A stretch of 64,000 bases of DNA, from assembly GCA_023954715.1 (NCBI GenBank), contig JAGSHD010000003.1, positions 1 through 64,000 of the forward strand, written 5' to 3'. Made by a program: the position numbers and the translations under genes. The notes under the pieces are model-generated. The model ran no database searches. It had not been told where the DNA came from and was given only the letters and a program-made list of their open reading frames with translations. Source of the DNA: Candidatus Cloacimonadota bacterium. Its GTDB lineage: Bacteria > Muiribacteriota > UBA6191. Shown here piece by piece: positions 1 through 10,300 of the stretch. Every line of letters starts with the position of its first letter. Within the stretch, counting starts at the first letter, position 1.

Positions 1-44
1 GCGTTACAGAGAAAAATGAAATATATGGAAGATGGAAATACTAC

Positions 45-572
45 GGCTGTTGAGCTTTCAGAGTAGCTTTGAGCTTTGCTTGGAATGCGTTTGAAAACTA
101 GCTTGTCTAGTTGAGATAAGGAGTACGAGAAAAGATCATGCTAATATGAGAGCGCATAAGTTTTGCTTCAATATAGAATACGATTTTGATTGGCAATACA
201 GAAGCAACAAAATGTCGTGTTACGCAACCGATAAAACTTTGGTTGCATGTGGATGGCAGGTCGGAGCCAGCTTTTAAAATTTCCTTTATTCATACATTGT
301 ATGGTTAGAGGGAATTTTTGCGTTATGGCGATTTGGTTTGATTGTATATCGCTTGCAATATAATATAGGGCTAATATGCTGTATCGCTGTTTTAGCACTT
401 TTATTTATGCGGTTTAGCTCATCATCATCTTTTTCATCTTCAAGAGCTTTCGAGTAGTAAACTACAATTCAACTCTCTCACATGTAAAATATGGCGATGA
501 TCTTCAACCTCAGTCTATCCTATACATAATATTGGATGACCTACTTACGTCCAAATTTGATTTAGGACGAAA
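45..572. repeat. Non-coding repeat unit, copy 1 (interrupted)
   Basis: First copy of a composite non-coding unit made of three blocks. Block C (45-87) matches 835-877. Block A (81-139) matches 627-685 at equal length and contains a 6-bp hairpin, AACTAG-cttgt-CTAGTT. Block B (437-572) matches 691-827 closely. In copy 2 blocks A and B are 5 bp apart. Here they are split by about 297 bp, which I interpret as an insertion (140-418 plus a short tail). Block B ends in a hairpin in which CGTCC pairs with GGACG. No coding frame is conserved between copies. Confidence 0.75.
140..418. mobile_element. MITE-like 279-bp insertion inside repeat copy 1
   Basis: The segment starts GCTAA and ends TTAGC (exact inverted ends). 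It has a second matching pair slightly further in: GCATAA at 154-159 and TTATGC at 405-410. It is flanked on both sides by TCAT (136-139 and 419-422). The uninterrupted repeat copy at 627-827 has TCAT once at the equivalent point. This is the expected picture of a short element with terminal inverted repeats and a 4-bp target duplication. No transposase is encoded. A 76-codon minus-strand frame (168-398) covers most of it but resembles nothing I know. The inverted ends are short, so chance cannot be fully excluded. Confidence 0.5.
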
Positions 573-593
573 ATAAGTTAACCCAACTTATGC

Positions 594-827
594 TGTTTAG
601 AATTAGGGGTAAACTGGAGGTATAACTGGAATGTATTTGAAAACTAGCTTGTCTAGTTGAGAAAAATTGTACGAGTAAAGATCATAATAATCTTCAAGAG
701 TTTTCGAGTAGTAAACTACACTTCAACTCTCTCATATGTAAAATATGGCGATGATCTTCAACCTGAGTCTATTCTTATACACAATAGTGGATGACCTACT
801 TACGTGTAAATTTGATTTAGGACGAAA
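594..827. repeat. Non-coding repeat unit, copy 2 (uninterrupted)
   Basis: Contains a degenerate block C (594-620), block A (627-685) and block B (691-827) in the same order and orientation as copy 1. It therefore serves as the empty-site reference for the insertion in copy 1. In the block B hairpin, a changed 5' arm is partly compensated: a T now pairs with the A that is bulged in copy 1. That hints that structure rather than sequence is conserved. No open reading frame of note. Confidence 0.75.
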
Positions 828-834
828 CTAAATT

Positions 835-905
835 GGCTGTTTAGCTTTCAGAGTAGCATTGAGGTTTGCTTTGGATGTATGTTAAAGCTAATCTGACTGT
901 TAAGG
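835..905. repeat. Partial third copy of the repeat unit
   Basis: Block C is well preserved (835-877, nearly identical to 45-87). It is followed by a strongly diverged block A that runs into the ribosome binding site of the small ORF at 916. Block B is missing. The array therefore ends immediately upstream of the candidate membrane peptide. Confidence 0.6.
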
Positions 906-915
906 GGTTTATACA

Positions 916-1038
916 ATGATTACGGTGAACCTTAAAGTTATCATACATCTAATTTTTGAAACAACGCATTTGTATTTAGTTATAGGTCCTTTGCTAATTG
1001 TAATCTTGGCTGTTTACGATAGACCTCATTGGAGTTGA
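916..1038 (+). CDS. Candidate 40-residue single-pass membrane peptide
   Basis: An ATG eight bases after a strong AGGGG ribosome binding site (about 903-907) opens a 40-codon frame. The product is a short polar N-terminus, one long hydrophobic stretch (about residues 7-31, rich in I, L and V) and a short polar tail ending DRPHWS. No homologue is recognised. Size and layout resemble small membrane proteins, including type I toxins, which often lie in non-coding repeat arrays as this one does. That functional idea is inference only. From its stop at 1038 to 1155 I see only short dyads, such as CCGGT-aacc-ACCGG near 1050. Confidence 0.4.
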   Translation: MITVNLKVIIHLIFETTHLYLVIGPLLIVILAVYDRPHWS

Positions 1039-1155
1039 CTATAATTCCGGTAACCACCGGTTGACTTTGAAGTCTAAAGTTGTAAAAATTCTATATTCTT
1101 TTTTATTCATCACGGTGGTATAATGTCTAAAAAAATAGTGGTTTAAAGGTAGCTT

Positions 1156-2967
1156 ATGGTTGATATTCAGTATGATAAAGTTTCTAAAGAGCAGGACAAT
1201 CCCGCGATTTTGTTATCGTCTAAGGCTGGATCTTATTTCTATCAGTCTGTTTCTAATAAGAATTCTCGATTTGAGGGTTTATATACTATGGAACCCAACT
1301 CCGATGGTTGGAATATGTATAAGAGTTTAGATAGGGTACAGCTCATGCCTATCGCTGAAACTTTGCAGTTTATTGGTGCGGTTCCTATGGTCCATTATTC
1401 CGATACTTCTAGTGTACGGTATTTTTTATTAGATAGTGGGGTTCTATCCATAAAACTTCAAAACTACTTTGGTAGTGCTACAATTTCTTTAGATCCCAGA
1501 GAGATATATGACTTTGAAGACTGTAGTCGAGTTATCACTCAAGTAGGAGAACAGTGCGAAGATATTGTTAGTTTTCGCTGTGATATTAATGGTACTACTC
1601 CCTATAGTTATTTTGTATCTGTTTATTGTAAGCAAGAGTTTAAGTTTGATAGTCAAGCTCTTTTCGAAGACCATTACCCTCTCGAATCCATGCGAAACTC
1701 GACACCTGATAAATGGTCTACTCATGGATGTTTGGAGGTTGACTTTTGTGGTGATGGCACGCTCTATTTCACATCAGGCACTAGTAAAGAGCTATCCGAG
1801 TCACGACTAAAATCTGTATTAAAGGACAGGTCGGATCAATTAAGAGTATCTATTCATAACAACCAGCAGTTTGATTTTAATCGTAAATCTAGCTCTGACT
1901 TGCATAATCAAGCCTTTCAATCAGCTAAAATTAGTTTAGAGTCATTGAAAGTGGATCATGATGTTGGTGGCATTTATGCTGGTTTACCTTGGTTTTTTCA
2001 TTGGTGGTCTCGAGATGAAGCTATCAGCCTAGGTGCATTAATTGAGTTAAAGCAATACGATTATGTTAAAAGTCTTTTAATCAAGCAATGCTCTAACTTT
2101 TTAGATGATGGCAGAGTTTCCTGTAGATTTCCTAAGATGGATTTGGCTAGTGCAGACTCCACAGGTTGGTGCGCTACACGACTTTTTCAGCTAATTCATC
2201 TTCAATCCAATTTGTTCACTAAACAAGAACTCCAAAGTCTATATGACATTTTTACCCACCAAGTTACTAGGATTGAACAAAATTTTTTGAAGGATGATCT
2301 TATTATTTCTCATGAGTGGGAAACGTGGATGGATACTGGTGATCATCGAGATAAGAGAGACGGATTTTTAATTGAGATTCAGGTATTGCACCAGCGAATT
2401 CACGATCTTATCGCATTATTAGCTACTCATTTAGATATCAAAGCAGTAAAAATCGACCGCATTAGTGTTATCAAAGATAGTTTTTTTCATAATTTTTTAT
2501 ACGATCGAATTGACCCTCATGGCAAGCTTGATAGTATTTCTCGACCTAATTTATTTATCTGTTATTATATATATCACCAACTGCTTACACGGGACGAATG
2601 GGAAAAGTGTTTTGATCATATAATCCCAGATCTTTGGTTGGAATGGGGTGGGTTTGCTAGTATAGAAATCGGCTCTGAACTATATCAGGAGTCTTATACA
2701 GGTGAAACTAATGAAAGTTATCATAGGGGAGATTCTTGGTATTATATTAACAATATGGCAGCACTTTGTTTAAAGCATCTAAATTATCCAAAGTATAAAA
2801 AATATGTTGATACAATATTAGATGCTTCTTCTAACGAGATTGTTTTTATGGGTGCTTCTGGTCATCATGCAGAAGTGTCCTCTGCTAAAGTGCAAGAGTC
2901 TCAAGGTTGTTTATCCCAAGCTTGGTCCGCATCAATGTATATTGAGTTGTTCAATAGCTTATCATAG
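1156..2967 (+). CDS. Amylo-alpha-1,6-glucosidase / glycogen debranching enzyme (GDE_C type)
   Basis: Predicted cytoplasmic glycoside hydrolase that removes alpha-1,6 branches from glycogen-like glucans. The C-terminal two thirds (about 260-600) has the hallmarks of the (alpha/alpha)6-barrel GDE_C domain. These are a GIYAGLPWFFHWWSRDE block near 270-287, TWMDTGDHRD near 390 with acidic residues typical of the active-site cleft, and GETNESYHRGDSWYY near 514. It ends with the family's QGCLSQAWSASMYIEL block. The N-terminal 250 residues look like the usual beta-rich domain. At 603 aa it is close to bacterial/archaeal members. The ATG at 1156 follows an AAAGG-type ribosome binding site. No glycogen synthesis genes are adjacent. 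Confidence 0.85.
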   Translation: MVDIQYDKVSKEQDNPAILLSSKAGSYFYQSVSNKNSRFEGLYTMEPNSDGWNMYKSLDRVQLMPIAETLQFIGAVPMVHYSDTSSVRYFLLDSGVLSIKLQNYFGSATISLDPREIYDFEDCSRVITQVGEQCEDIVSFRCDINGTTPYSYFVSVYCKQEFKFDSQALFEDHYPLESMRNSTPDKWSTHGCLEVDFCGDGTLYFTSGTSKELSESRLKSVLKDRSDQLRVSIHNNQQFDFNRKSSSDLHNQAFQSAKISLESLKVDHDVGGIYAGLPWFFHWWSRDEAISLGALIELKQYDYVKSLLIKQCSNFLDDGRVSCRFPKMDLASADSTGWCATRLFQLIHLQSNLFTKQELQSLYDIFTHQVTRIEQNFLKDDLIISHEWETWMDTGDHRDKRDGFLIEIQVLHQRIHDLIALLATHLDIKAVKIDRISVIKDSFFHNFLYDRIDPHGKLDSISRPNLFICYYIYHQLLTRDEWEKCFDHIIPDLWLEWGGFASIEIGSELYQESYTGETNESYHRGDSWYYINNMAALCLKHLNYPKYKKYVDTILDASSNEIVFMGASGHHAEVSSAKVQESQGCLSQAWSASMYIELFNSLS

Positions 2968-2984
2968 ATAGTATAAAAGGTTTT

Positions 2985-3775
2985 TTGCAAGTTTGGTATG
3001 TTATAACTTTTAATGAAAATCTGTTTTGTGGTAATCCGGCGGCTGTCGTTTTGATGAATTTATCTATGCCATCTGCTTGGTGTCAATCTATGGCATTAGA
3101 GTTATATCAAGCTATCACAGTATTTTTACTACCGATATGCACCAATCACTACAAGGTTGAATTTTACACATCTTATACTCAAGTTGCCTTGTGTGGTCAT
3201 GGTACATTATCTTGTGGACATGTATTGTATTCTAAAGGATACGTATCTAAGCATCAAGCTATATCTTTTCATGCTAGTGATTCTATTCTGGGAGCAATGT
3301 TAGTTGATGGTAAGGTTTGCAATGATTTTCCGGAGTTACCGTACTCAATCGATGTTACTAATTAACTAGATTTGTCTGGGTTTCATCTAGGTGATATAAA
3401 GTACTGTATGCAAAATAGACAGCCTTTATTGGTTGAATTAGAGAATAAACAAATTTTGTAGTCTTTAGAAGCTACACCCAAACTGATGTTAAGTCTGGGG
3501 ATTGAGTCAATGTTCGTGACTACTCCTTCAAAGGACATTCAATTAGATTGTTATTCTAGATGTTTTTTGCTGATGAACGGATGCTGGAGGATGCTGTCAC
3601 TGGATCAGCACATTGCTCTATTGGCTCCTATTGGAAGCAAATTCTTGGTAAGACTACTTTTGTGGCGGAGCAGTTATCTAGAAGAAGTGGAATATTATTT
3701 ATCCAAATAGCAAACAAAAGAGTCTATATGAATGGGTTCAGAAAAACAATCCTTCGAGGCGAGTTGACAGTTTAA
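2985..3775 (+). pseudogene. PhzF-family isomerase pseudogene
   Basis: A recognisable PhzF/phenazine-biosynthesis-like epimerase-isomerase has been inactivated. The N-terminal part keeps the GNPAAVV block and the DLCGHGT-like block (ALCGHGT). The reading frame is stopped by TAA at 3363-3365 and TAG at 3459-3461. It then shifts by one base near 3555, after which the family's DAVTGSAHCS motif and C-terminal strands continue in another frame to 3775. The position of the catalytic glutamate (family LSET) reads LYQA. The first frame can only start at TTG 2985. Three independent lesions make a sequencing error unlikely. Confidence 0.85.
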
Positions 3776-3822
3776 ATATGTAATGGTTCTTTTATAATCA
3801 ACGTATGTTTAATGATATTACT

Positions 3823-4383
3823 TTATGAAACTTTAGTTTGCCTCCATTTTGGTTCTGGGATATTTTTCACATGATTTTCATATCGAGCTAAGACAAATAA
3901 AAGATCACTAAGTCGGTTGAGATATTTAATACAGTTTGGGTTGATGTTAGTCTCAGCTTCTGCCAAGGTAATTACTTGCCGTTCAGCTCTTCGACAGATG
4001 GTACGACAAGCATGTAAGTAAGAAGAGGTTTGAGCTCCACCGGGCAATATAAACTCTTTTAAAGGGTCCAATTTATCAGTGATAGTATCAATCATATCTT
4101 CCAGAGATTTAGTGTAAGAGTCGTCAAATTTTTGTAACTTAAATTTAACTTGATCCTCTGGTAATATACTTAAGTCTGCCCCAAGATCAAAAATTTGATT
4201 TTGTATTTGAGTTAAATATGAAGTAGTAAGTGTATCTGTACCAAAGGATATGGCAAGACCGATAAAACTATTAAGCTCATCACTAGTTCCATACGATTCG
4301 ATTCGTAGATTGTTTTTTTTAATTCTTTGTCCGCCAGCTAGAGATGTTGAGCCTTTATCTCCGGTTTTTGTATATATAAGCAT
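3823..4383 (-). CDS. Cob(I)alamin adenosyltransferase, PduO type
   Basis: Transfers the adenosyl group of ATP to cob(I)alamin to make coenzyme B12. The 186-residue length and motifs fit the PduO/MMAB family. The N-terminal phosphate-binding segment is YTKTGDKGSTSLAGG (about 4-18), followed by SYGTSDELNSFIG, and the signature R-T-x-C-R-R-A-E-R lies near 125-133. It begins 9 bp after the stop of the giant lipoprotein gene with an AAGG ribosome binding site, so the two are probably cotranscribed, which is an odd pairing. No cobalamin biosynthesis or B12-dependent enzyme gene is in the window. Confidence 0.92.
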   Translation of the reverse strand: MLIYTKTGDKGSTSLAGGQRIKKNNLRIESYGTSDELNSFIGLAISFGTDTLTTSYLTQIQNQIFDLGADLSILPEDQVKFKLQKFDDSYTKSLEDMIDTITDKLDPLKEFILPGGAQTSSYLHACRTICRRAERQVITLAEAETNINPNCIKYLNRLSDLLFVLARYENHVKNIPEPKWRQTKVS

Positions 4384-4392
4384 TTGTAAGCC

Positions 4393-7300
4393 TTAAGGTT
4401 TGACGTCATGTAGAATGTAAGATCCATTGTCTGTACCAATCATAAGGTCAATAGTAAATGTTGTTTCTTTGTAGATTTCTATAGAATGAACATTAGTTTT
4501 ATGGTTATTTGTGACTTCTTGCATAATACCATTTTCAAGATCAAAGGACTTATAAAGACCTTGATTGGTGCCCACATAGAATACTCTGGTAGTTGGTGTA
4601 GTGTAGTCTATAGCACTAATAATTTGTGGACTAAAGCCTAAGGTGGTGCTTAGGCAACTACTTGCAAGATTACTTGAAAATACAATATCCCCTTGAGCAA
4701 TGATATATAATTCAGTTGTAAGGGTATTTGGTTTAACAGATACTAAGATGTCTTGGGCTTGAGTAAAGGCACACAAGTTTTGTACCCATGTTAGGGCTGC
4801 TGGGGAACTAAGATTACTAGCAGAATAAACAGAGGTATCACTTAAAGCAAATAACAGTGATGCATCATCATTGGCATCAACATCTATGATGCTCTGTGCT
4901 GCAAGACCTGTGTTAGAAGAAGTAAAAGTGGTTCCGCCATTACTTGTATACATCAAACCATAATTTTCTAGTCCAACTAGCAAGATATTATCATTGAATG
5001 GGTGAGGGTAGATAGAGTTTATTGTCGTACTAACTTCAAACACAGGAAGACTGAGATAAGAAATTGAAGAGCCATCAAAGTTAGATTGTTGTAACCCATC
5101 CCCATCAGTACCGAACCAGAGTTTTTGAGTATCTAACTTAGGGTACAATTGTGTGTAAGTAGTTAAAGGAGTGGGATTGACGATTAAGTCCCAAGTGTCT
5201 GAAGCATGAGTATATTTATAGATCCATTTTTCAGTAGAAATAAAAACAGAAGTTGCGTTGGTTTGAGGGCTTGAAATTGCATTGACTTTTGGTGGGATCT
5301 TATTAGTGATATCAATGTAAGAATATGGAATAGTTTGAGTATTAGCAACTCGAATCAATTTTGTATTACTACCTGCCATTAACTGATTTGGAGATGACTT
5401 ACGTACATCTAATGTATTATAGTTGGTATCAACAAATGCTGCTGCAGTTGCTCTTGGCCCTAAATAGGTACTTCCTTGATTAGTAGACTCAAGAATCCCG
5501 TAAGTCGAAGCTACATATAGTTTAGCGGGTATGGTAGTTAGACTAAGATCATTTATGCTTAGTGATATTGCCGTAACTGGTGTTACATTTGAAAAAGAAG
5601 GAGATCCTAATAAGATATCTTCGCTTAATAAAAATTGAGTTGAAATTATAAACATAGTTGAAGATTGGCTCGGAGCAAACGAAATTTTACTGATCTGTGC
5701 AGTGTCACTTAATGCACTACTCCAACTAGTACCAACAGTATCATAAGAATATAGTCCACCTTCAAATCCGGCAAATATCTTAAAACTACTTGCTTCATAT
5801 TGAAGAGAGTGTAAGTCTCTTGTTGCTGTACTTGCAGCACCTGGTCCACCACTGGCAAACTTTGAGAAGAGACTTCCTGAATCTAACGACCTGTATAAGC
5901 CGTCACTTGTAGCAGCGTATACGGTATTAGAATCACCGGAAATCATTAAGTAGTTATAAATAGTGGTTGTATCTAGAGTACCTGTAGAGATCTTATTAAA
6001 GGAATCACCTGAATTTGAAGAATAGAATCCACCACGTTGAGTACCAAGAAATAAGGTAGAAGACGAAGAAGAATCTGGATGTTGTGAAATATCTTCGATT
6101 AAGTAATTGTCTAAACCATTGTCTAACACAGAATAGTTTAAATTATCAAAATGAAGGCTACCCAAGCCGGCACGAGAAGCAATATAAAATAGTCCTTCCT
6201 CGTGCAATGACTCACGTATTAAGTTAACCTCTACGTCTGTAGATTTTAAACCAGCTCTCGATGACGTTAAAACTTTTAAACCGGCAGCTGAATCATATTG
6301 ATAATAACCAAGTTTGGTATCCGATGGCTTACCTAAAGAGTCTTTGAAAACAAAATTGAAAGTGTTTATGTCTGATCCTACTAATGAAGCATTGTAATAA
6401 GTTGTACCTGTAGCTCCTATTTTTGATTGATATAAATCATTTACGTATAAATCTAAGTTTTGTAGGCCAGTGACTAAAATAGGCAAAGGATTTACGTTAG
6501 TAACCATAGACTCAGGGGATATAGTAGGGGTTACTGGGATATTTATATCAATGGAGTTGGTAACATCTATACTAGAGCTAACTGCTGATGCATTACCAGC
6601 CAAATCATAAAGTAACACACCGGTTATCTGTAGAGGAGTCACGTGATCTGAATGGGTTGATAAGGCAGTATAAGTAGTACTGTATGTTCCAGGAAAACTA
6701 AGTAACTCCGTCCAAGATAAGTTTACACCATTGTAGGCTGCTGTGACGGTTCCGTTACTCTCTAAAGAATTGACTGAAAAGAATAATTGTTCGTTTAACT
6801 CTATATAACTAACTGTAGCAATACTAGAAGATGTTACGCTCATTATGCTTGGTCGACTTGTATCAACGATTCTGGTTACCATAGAGGTAGCTACTAAAGA
6901 AGCATTAGTAGCTTTATCGTAAGCATATATATCCAATATAGCAAGGGTACTAGTTTGAGTTGAATGACCTTCTGCTAAAGTATATGTGGCAATATAGGTT
7001 TCAGATCCCATGGATTCGGCAGAAAAATTTAGGTTGATACCGTTATAGCTTCCGGAAAGGTGATCAAAATCACTTGTAGATTGAGATGACATGACTACGC
7101 TAAAAAATATAGAATCACCTATTTTTAAGTGAGTGGTGGTATTGGGTATGGCTCCCACTGTCAAATCAAAGCTTGAGGTCAAACTTGCAATAATCGGAAT
7201 AGATACATCAATGGAACTTTGAATCAAGTTAGTCGTTGAGGTCGTTATGGAGTTGCCTGCTAAATCAGAAACAGTGATGCTTAGATCAGGTGCGATGATT

Positions 7301-10300
7301 GTAGTATTTGTACTGGCTACAAAGGAAAAAGTAGAAGAATAGTTTGTTCCTGCGCTATTGGTTAAAAATAGTAGACTACTCGTAAGATAGCTACCCGTAA
7401 CAGATAAGGTCTTTTCAGGACTTGATAGTACATTAAAATTAAAATTTAGGAGGCTCCCTACTTTAAATGTTGTTGGAGTAGTTGGAGTATATGAAAGAAT
7501 AGATATGACAGGAGGGTGCGCATCTATGTGATGAGTCATAGTTGTAGTTTGAGTGGCATTAGAAGTATTACCAGAAGCATCCATCAATGTAACGGTTAAC
7601 TGAGGGTACATAGAAGCACTTAGCCAATCACTATGAGTTGATAAGACGGTGTATGTAGAGTTAAAAGTATTGGGAGCGCTTGAAGGTATGAAACTCAAGG
7701 TTACCGAGTTAAACCACCCAGATACACTAGCAGTATCACTAGATGATAAATCAGACACTACACTAAAAAATATTTGGTCATTTAACTTTAAAGTGGCGAT
7801 TGCACTTGCAGTAGTAGAAATGGAGGCTAATACAGGTCGTCTATTATCAATCGTGTTTCTGTTGTTATATAAACTAGTAAAATCAAGTCTTGTTGTATTA
7901 GATAGTAGGGAAGTTTCATAGCTTAAGACATAGCTTGCGGTAGTTCCGGCAATCATTGGATTTGACTCGGAAACTACATAAGTACTTGTGTAAGTAGTTG
8001 TACTACCAGACACAAGAGAGAAACTCAAGACTTTACTATGATAACTAGAGTGAATTTGGGTGGAAATTGCAGTGAATGCACTACTTAGAGTAACGAAAAA
8101 TTGAATAGAATCACCTATTTTTAGATGCGTTTCATTTGCTGTACCAGAAGTGGAAAATATAGAAGTAGCACTTACAATTATTGGAGCACTATTAGCGTCT
8201 ATAAAAAGTTGCATATTTGTGGATTGAGTATGTAAACTTTCGTTACCAGCGTCATCAGTTAACCAAGCTGATACTTGAGGGAATGCACTTAAATTATATA
8301 AATGATCTGGATCTCCGGCCTTAACCGTATATGTAGAAACAAATGAGTTACCACTTGATACAAAAGTCAGAGCTGTAGAGTTAAAACTCCCATTTGCTGA
8401 AATAGAATCCAAAGTACCCGCGTTAGGAGTTATAGCAAAGCGAACAATATCCCCCACATTTAGTAGAGGGGTAGTTAAACTAGTAAAGTCAATAGATTGG
8501 ACAACAGGTAATACAGTATCAATAGAATATGCCATGTCAGAACCACTTAAAGGAATTGAACTATTTCCGGATGTGTCAAAAGCTAGAACATTGGTAATAT
8601 TTTCAAGCGCACTTGTACTTGGAGTAGAGCTATTTGTTGTATAAAATGCAGTATAGTGAAACCCATTATCTGTAGTGCTAAAACTTAAGTTTTGTCCCTT
8701 GTATTTAGCTTGTAAGTAATGAATCGGATCAACTCCTCCACTTGTAGAGGTTTTTGAGACGGCAACACTAAAACGAATAGACTGACCAACGCCAATTTGA
8801 GAGGTATATTGAGTTACACCTGTAGAAGTAACAGTAGTTAAAACAGGTCGAACGACATCAATATGACTTAGACTTAGTCCAGTAGTTTGGGTTGTTAATG
8901 AGTTTCCAGCAGCATCTGAAACATTCAATAATAACTCAGGAGCGATGTTACTAGTATTAGTAGACTCGGGAAAAGAAAATGTAGAACTATATTGAGTCCC
9001 ACTTGTGTTACTAAAAAACTGTAAGTTACTTGTTAAGTAGCTACCACTCACAGATAGATTTTTGTCAGCACTAGATAGTACGTCAAAACTAAAATTGAGT
9101 TGATGTCCAATAGCGTAGGTTTTAGCCACAGTTGGAGTGTAGGACAAAATGGATATGATTGGTAAATGTGCATCTATGTGATAAGCAAGTGAGGTTGAAT
9201 AAGTAAGACTATTTGAGTTTCCAGCTGAATCAGTAAGTATGACTCCAAGTTGAGGGTAGACACCAGAAGTAAGCCAGTCGCTGTGAGTAGATAAAACAGT
9301 GTAGGTTGAGACAAACATATTTGGTGTACTAGACGCGATAAAACTAAGAGTAACAGCGTTAAACCATCCTGCAACACTGGTAGTATCACTCGACGCCAAT
9401 GTAGGAATCACACTAAAGAAGATTTTATCATTGATAATCAAAGTAGAAATCTTGGTAGCAGTAGTAGAAATAGATTGAAGTACTGGTTTAGTTGGATTTA
9501 AAACGAAGTCCAAAGCTAAGTTAGTAGAACTTGGACCGGTTAATAGATGGGAGTCGGTAAAAACGACATTTGTAAGATCTATACCAGCTAAGGCAGAATT
9601 ATGCGTTTCTAATAAAGTGTAGGTCGTTGAATAGATAGAGCCTGTACTATTACTAACGGCGCTTAAACTATACCCATTGAAGTCTAGACTTAAACTAAGG
9701 TTTGTTTCAGGAATCAATGGAGTAATTGAAAAAGTTACGTGATCATTTATACCAAAGATACTTGATCTAACTTTATTGGCGGTAATTGATTTTACTATAG
9801 GAGCAGAGGTATCAATCAATAGGGGTACACTAGTTAAATTTTGGTTGAAACTTGAGTAAATATGACTTGTTTCAGGAATTGATTGATTTCCAGATGTTTC
9901 AGTAATCACGATATTTTGTAGAGTCAATATATTGGTTGTAATGCCAGATGATGGTATCAACCATGTACTCGTAAAAGTATAGGGATTTGAAGTTGTGACA
10001 AAACTAAGTGAAGTGGAGCTAGCGCCAAGTAAAACATCCCCAGTGATATTAGAAATCGTTGGCAATGTATTGTATGCAAATTTAAGAGTAACAAGCTCTG
10101 AAGTAATTATAGTAGACTTGTTACTATTTTTAAGAAGTGAAAGGTTGCCAAGTATTGGGATCTGACTATCGATTGAAAAACTAGTATTAAAGGAGCTAGC
10201 TATAGAAGAGTTTCCGAATGAATCACTAGCAAAATACGAAAGAGCTACAGGGTTTGTTTGATTGATAGAACCTCGAGTCACATTATAATTTGCTTGTTGA

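Noticed and set aside
168..398. 76-codon minus-strand open frame in the upstream region
   Set aside because: It lies inside the proposed inserted element, has no ribosome binding site that I can see and resembles no protein. Kept only as a remark on the element.
437..827. Repeated sequence considered as a CRISPR array
   Set aside because: Repeats are about 136 bp long, only two in number and not separated by uniform spacers.
9174..9389. Hydrophobic leucine-rich frame inside the giant lipoprotein gene
   Set aside because: It is a shadow in another frame of a Ser/Thr-rich repeat. No ribosome binding site.
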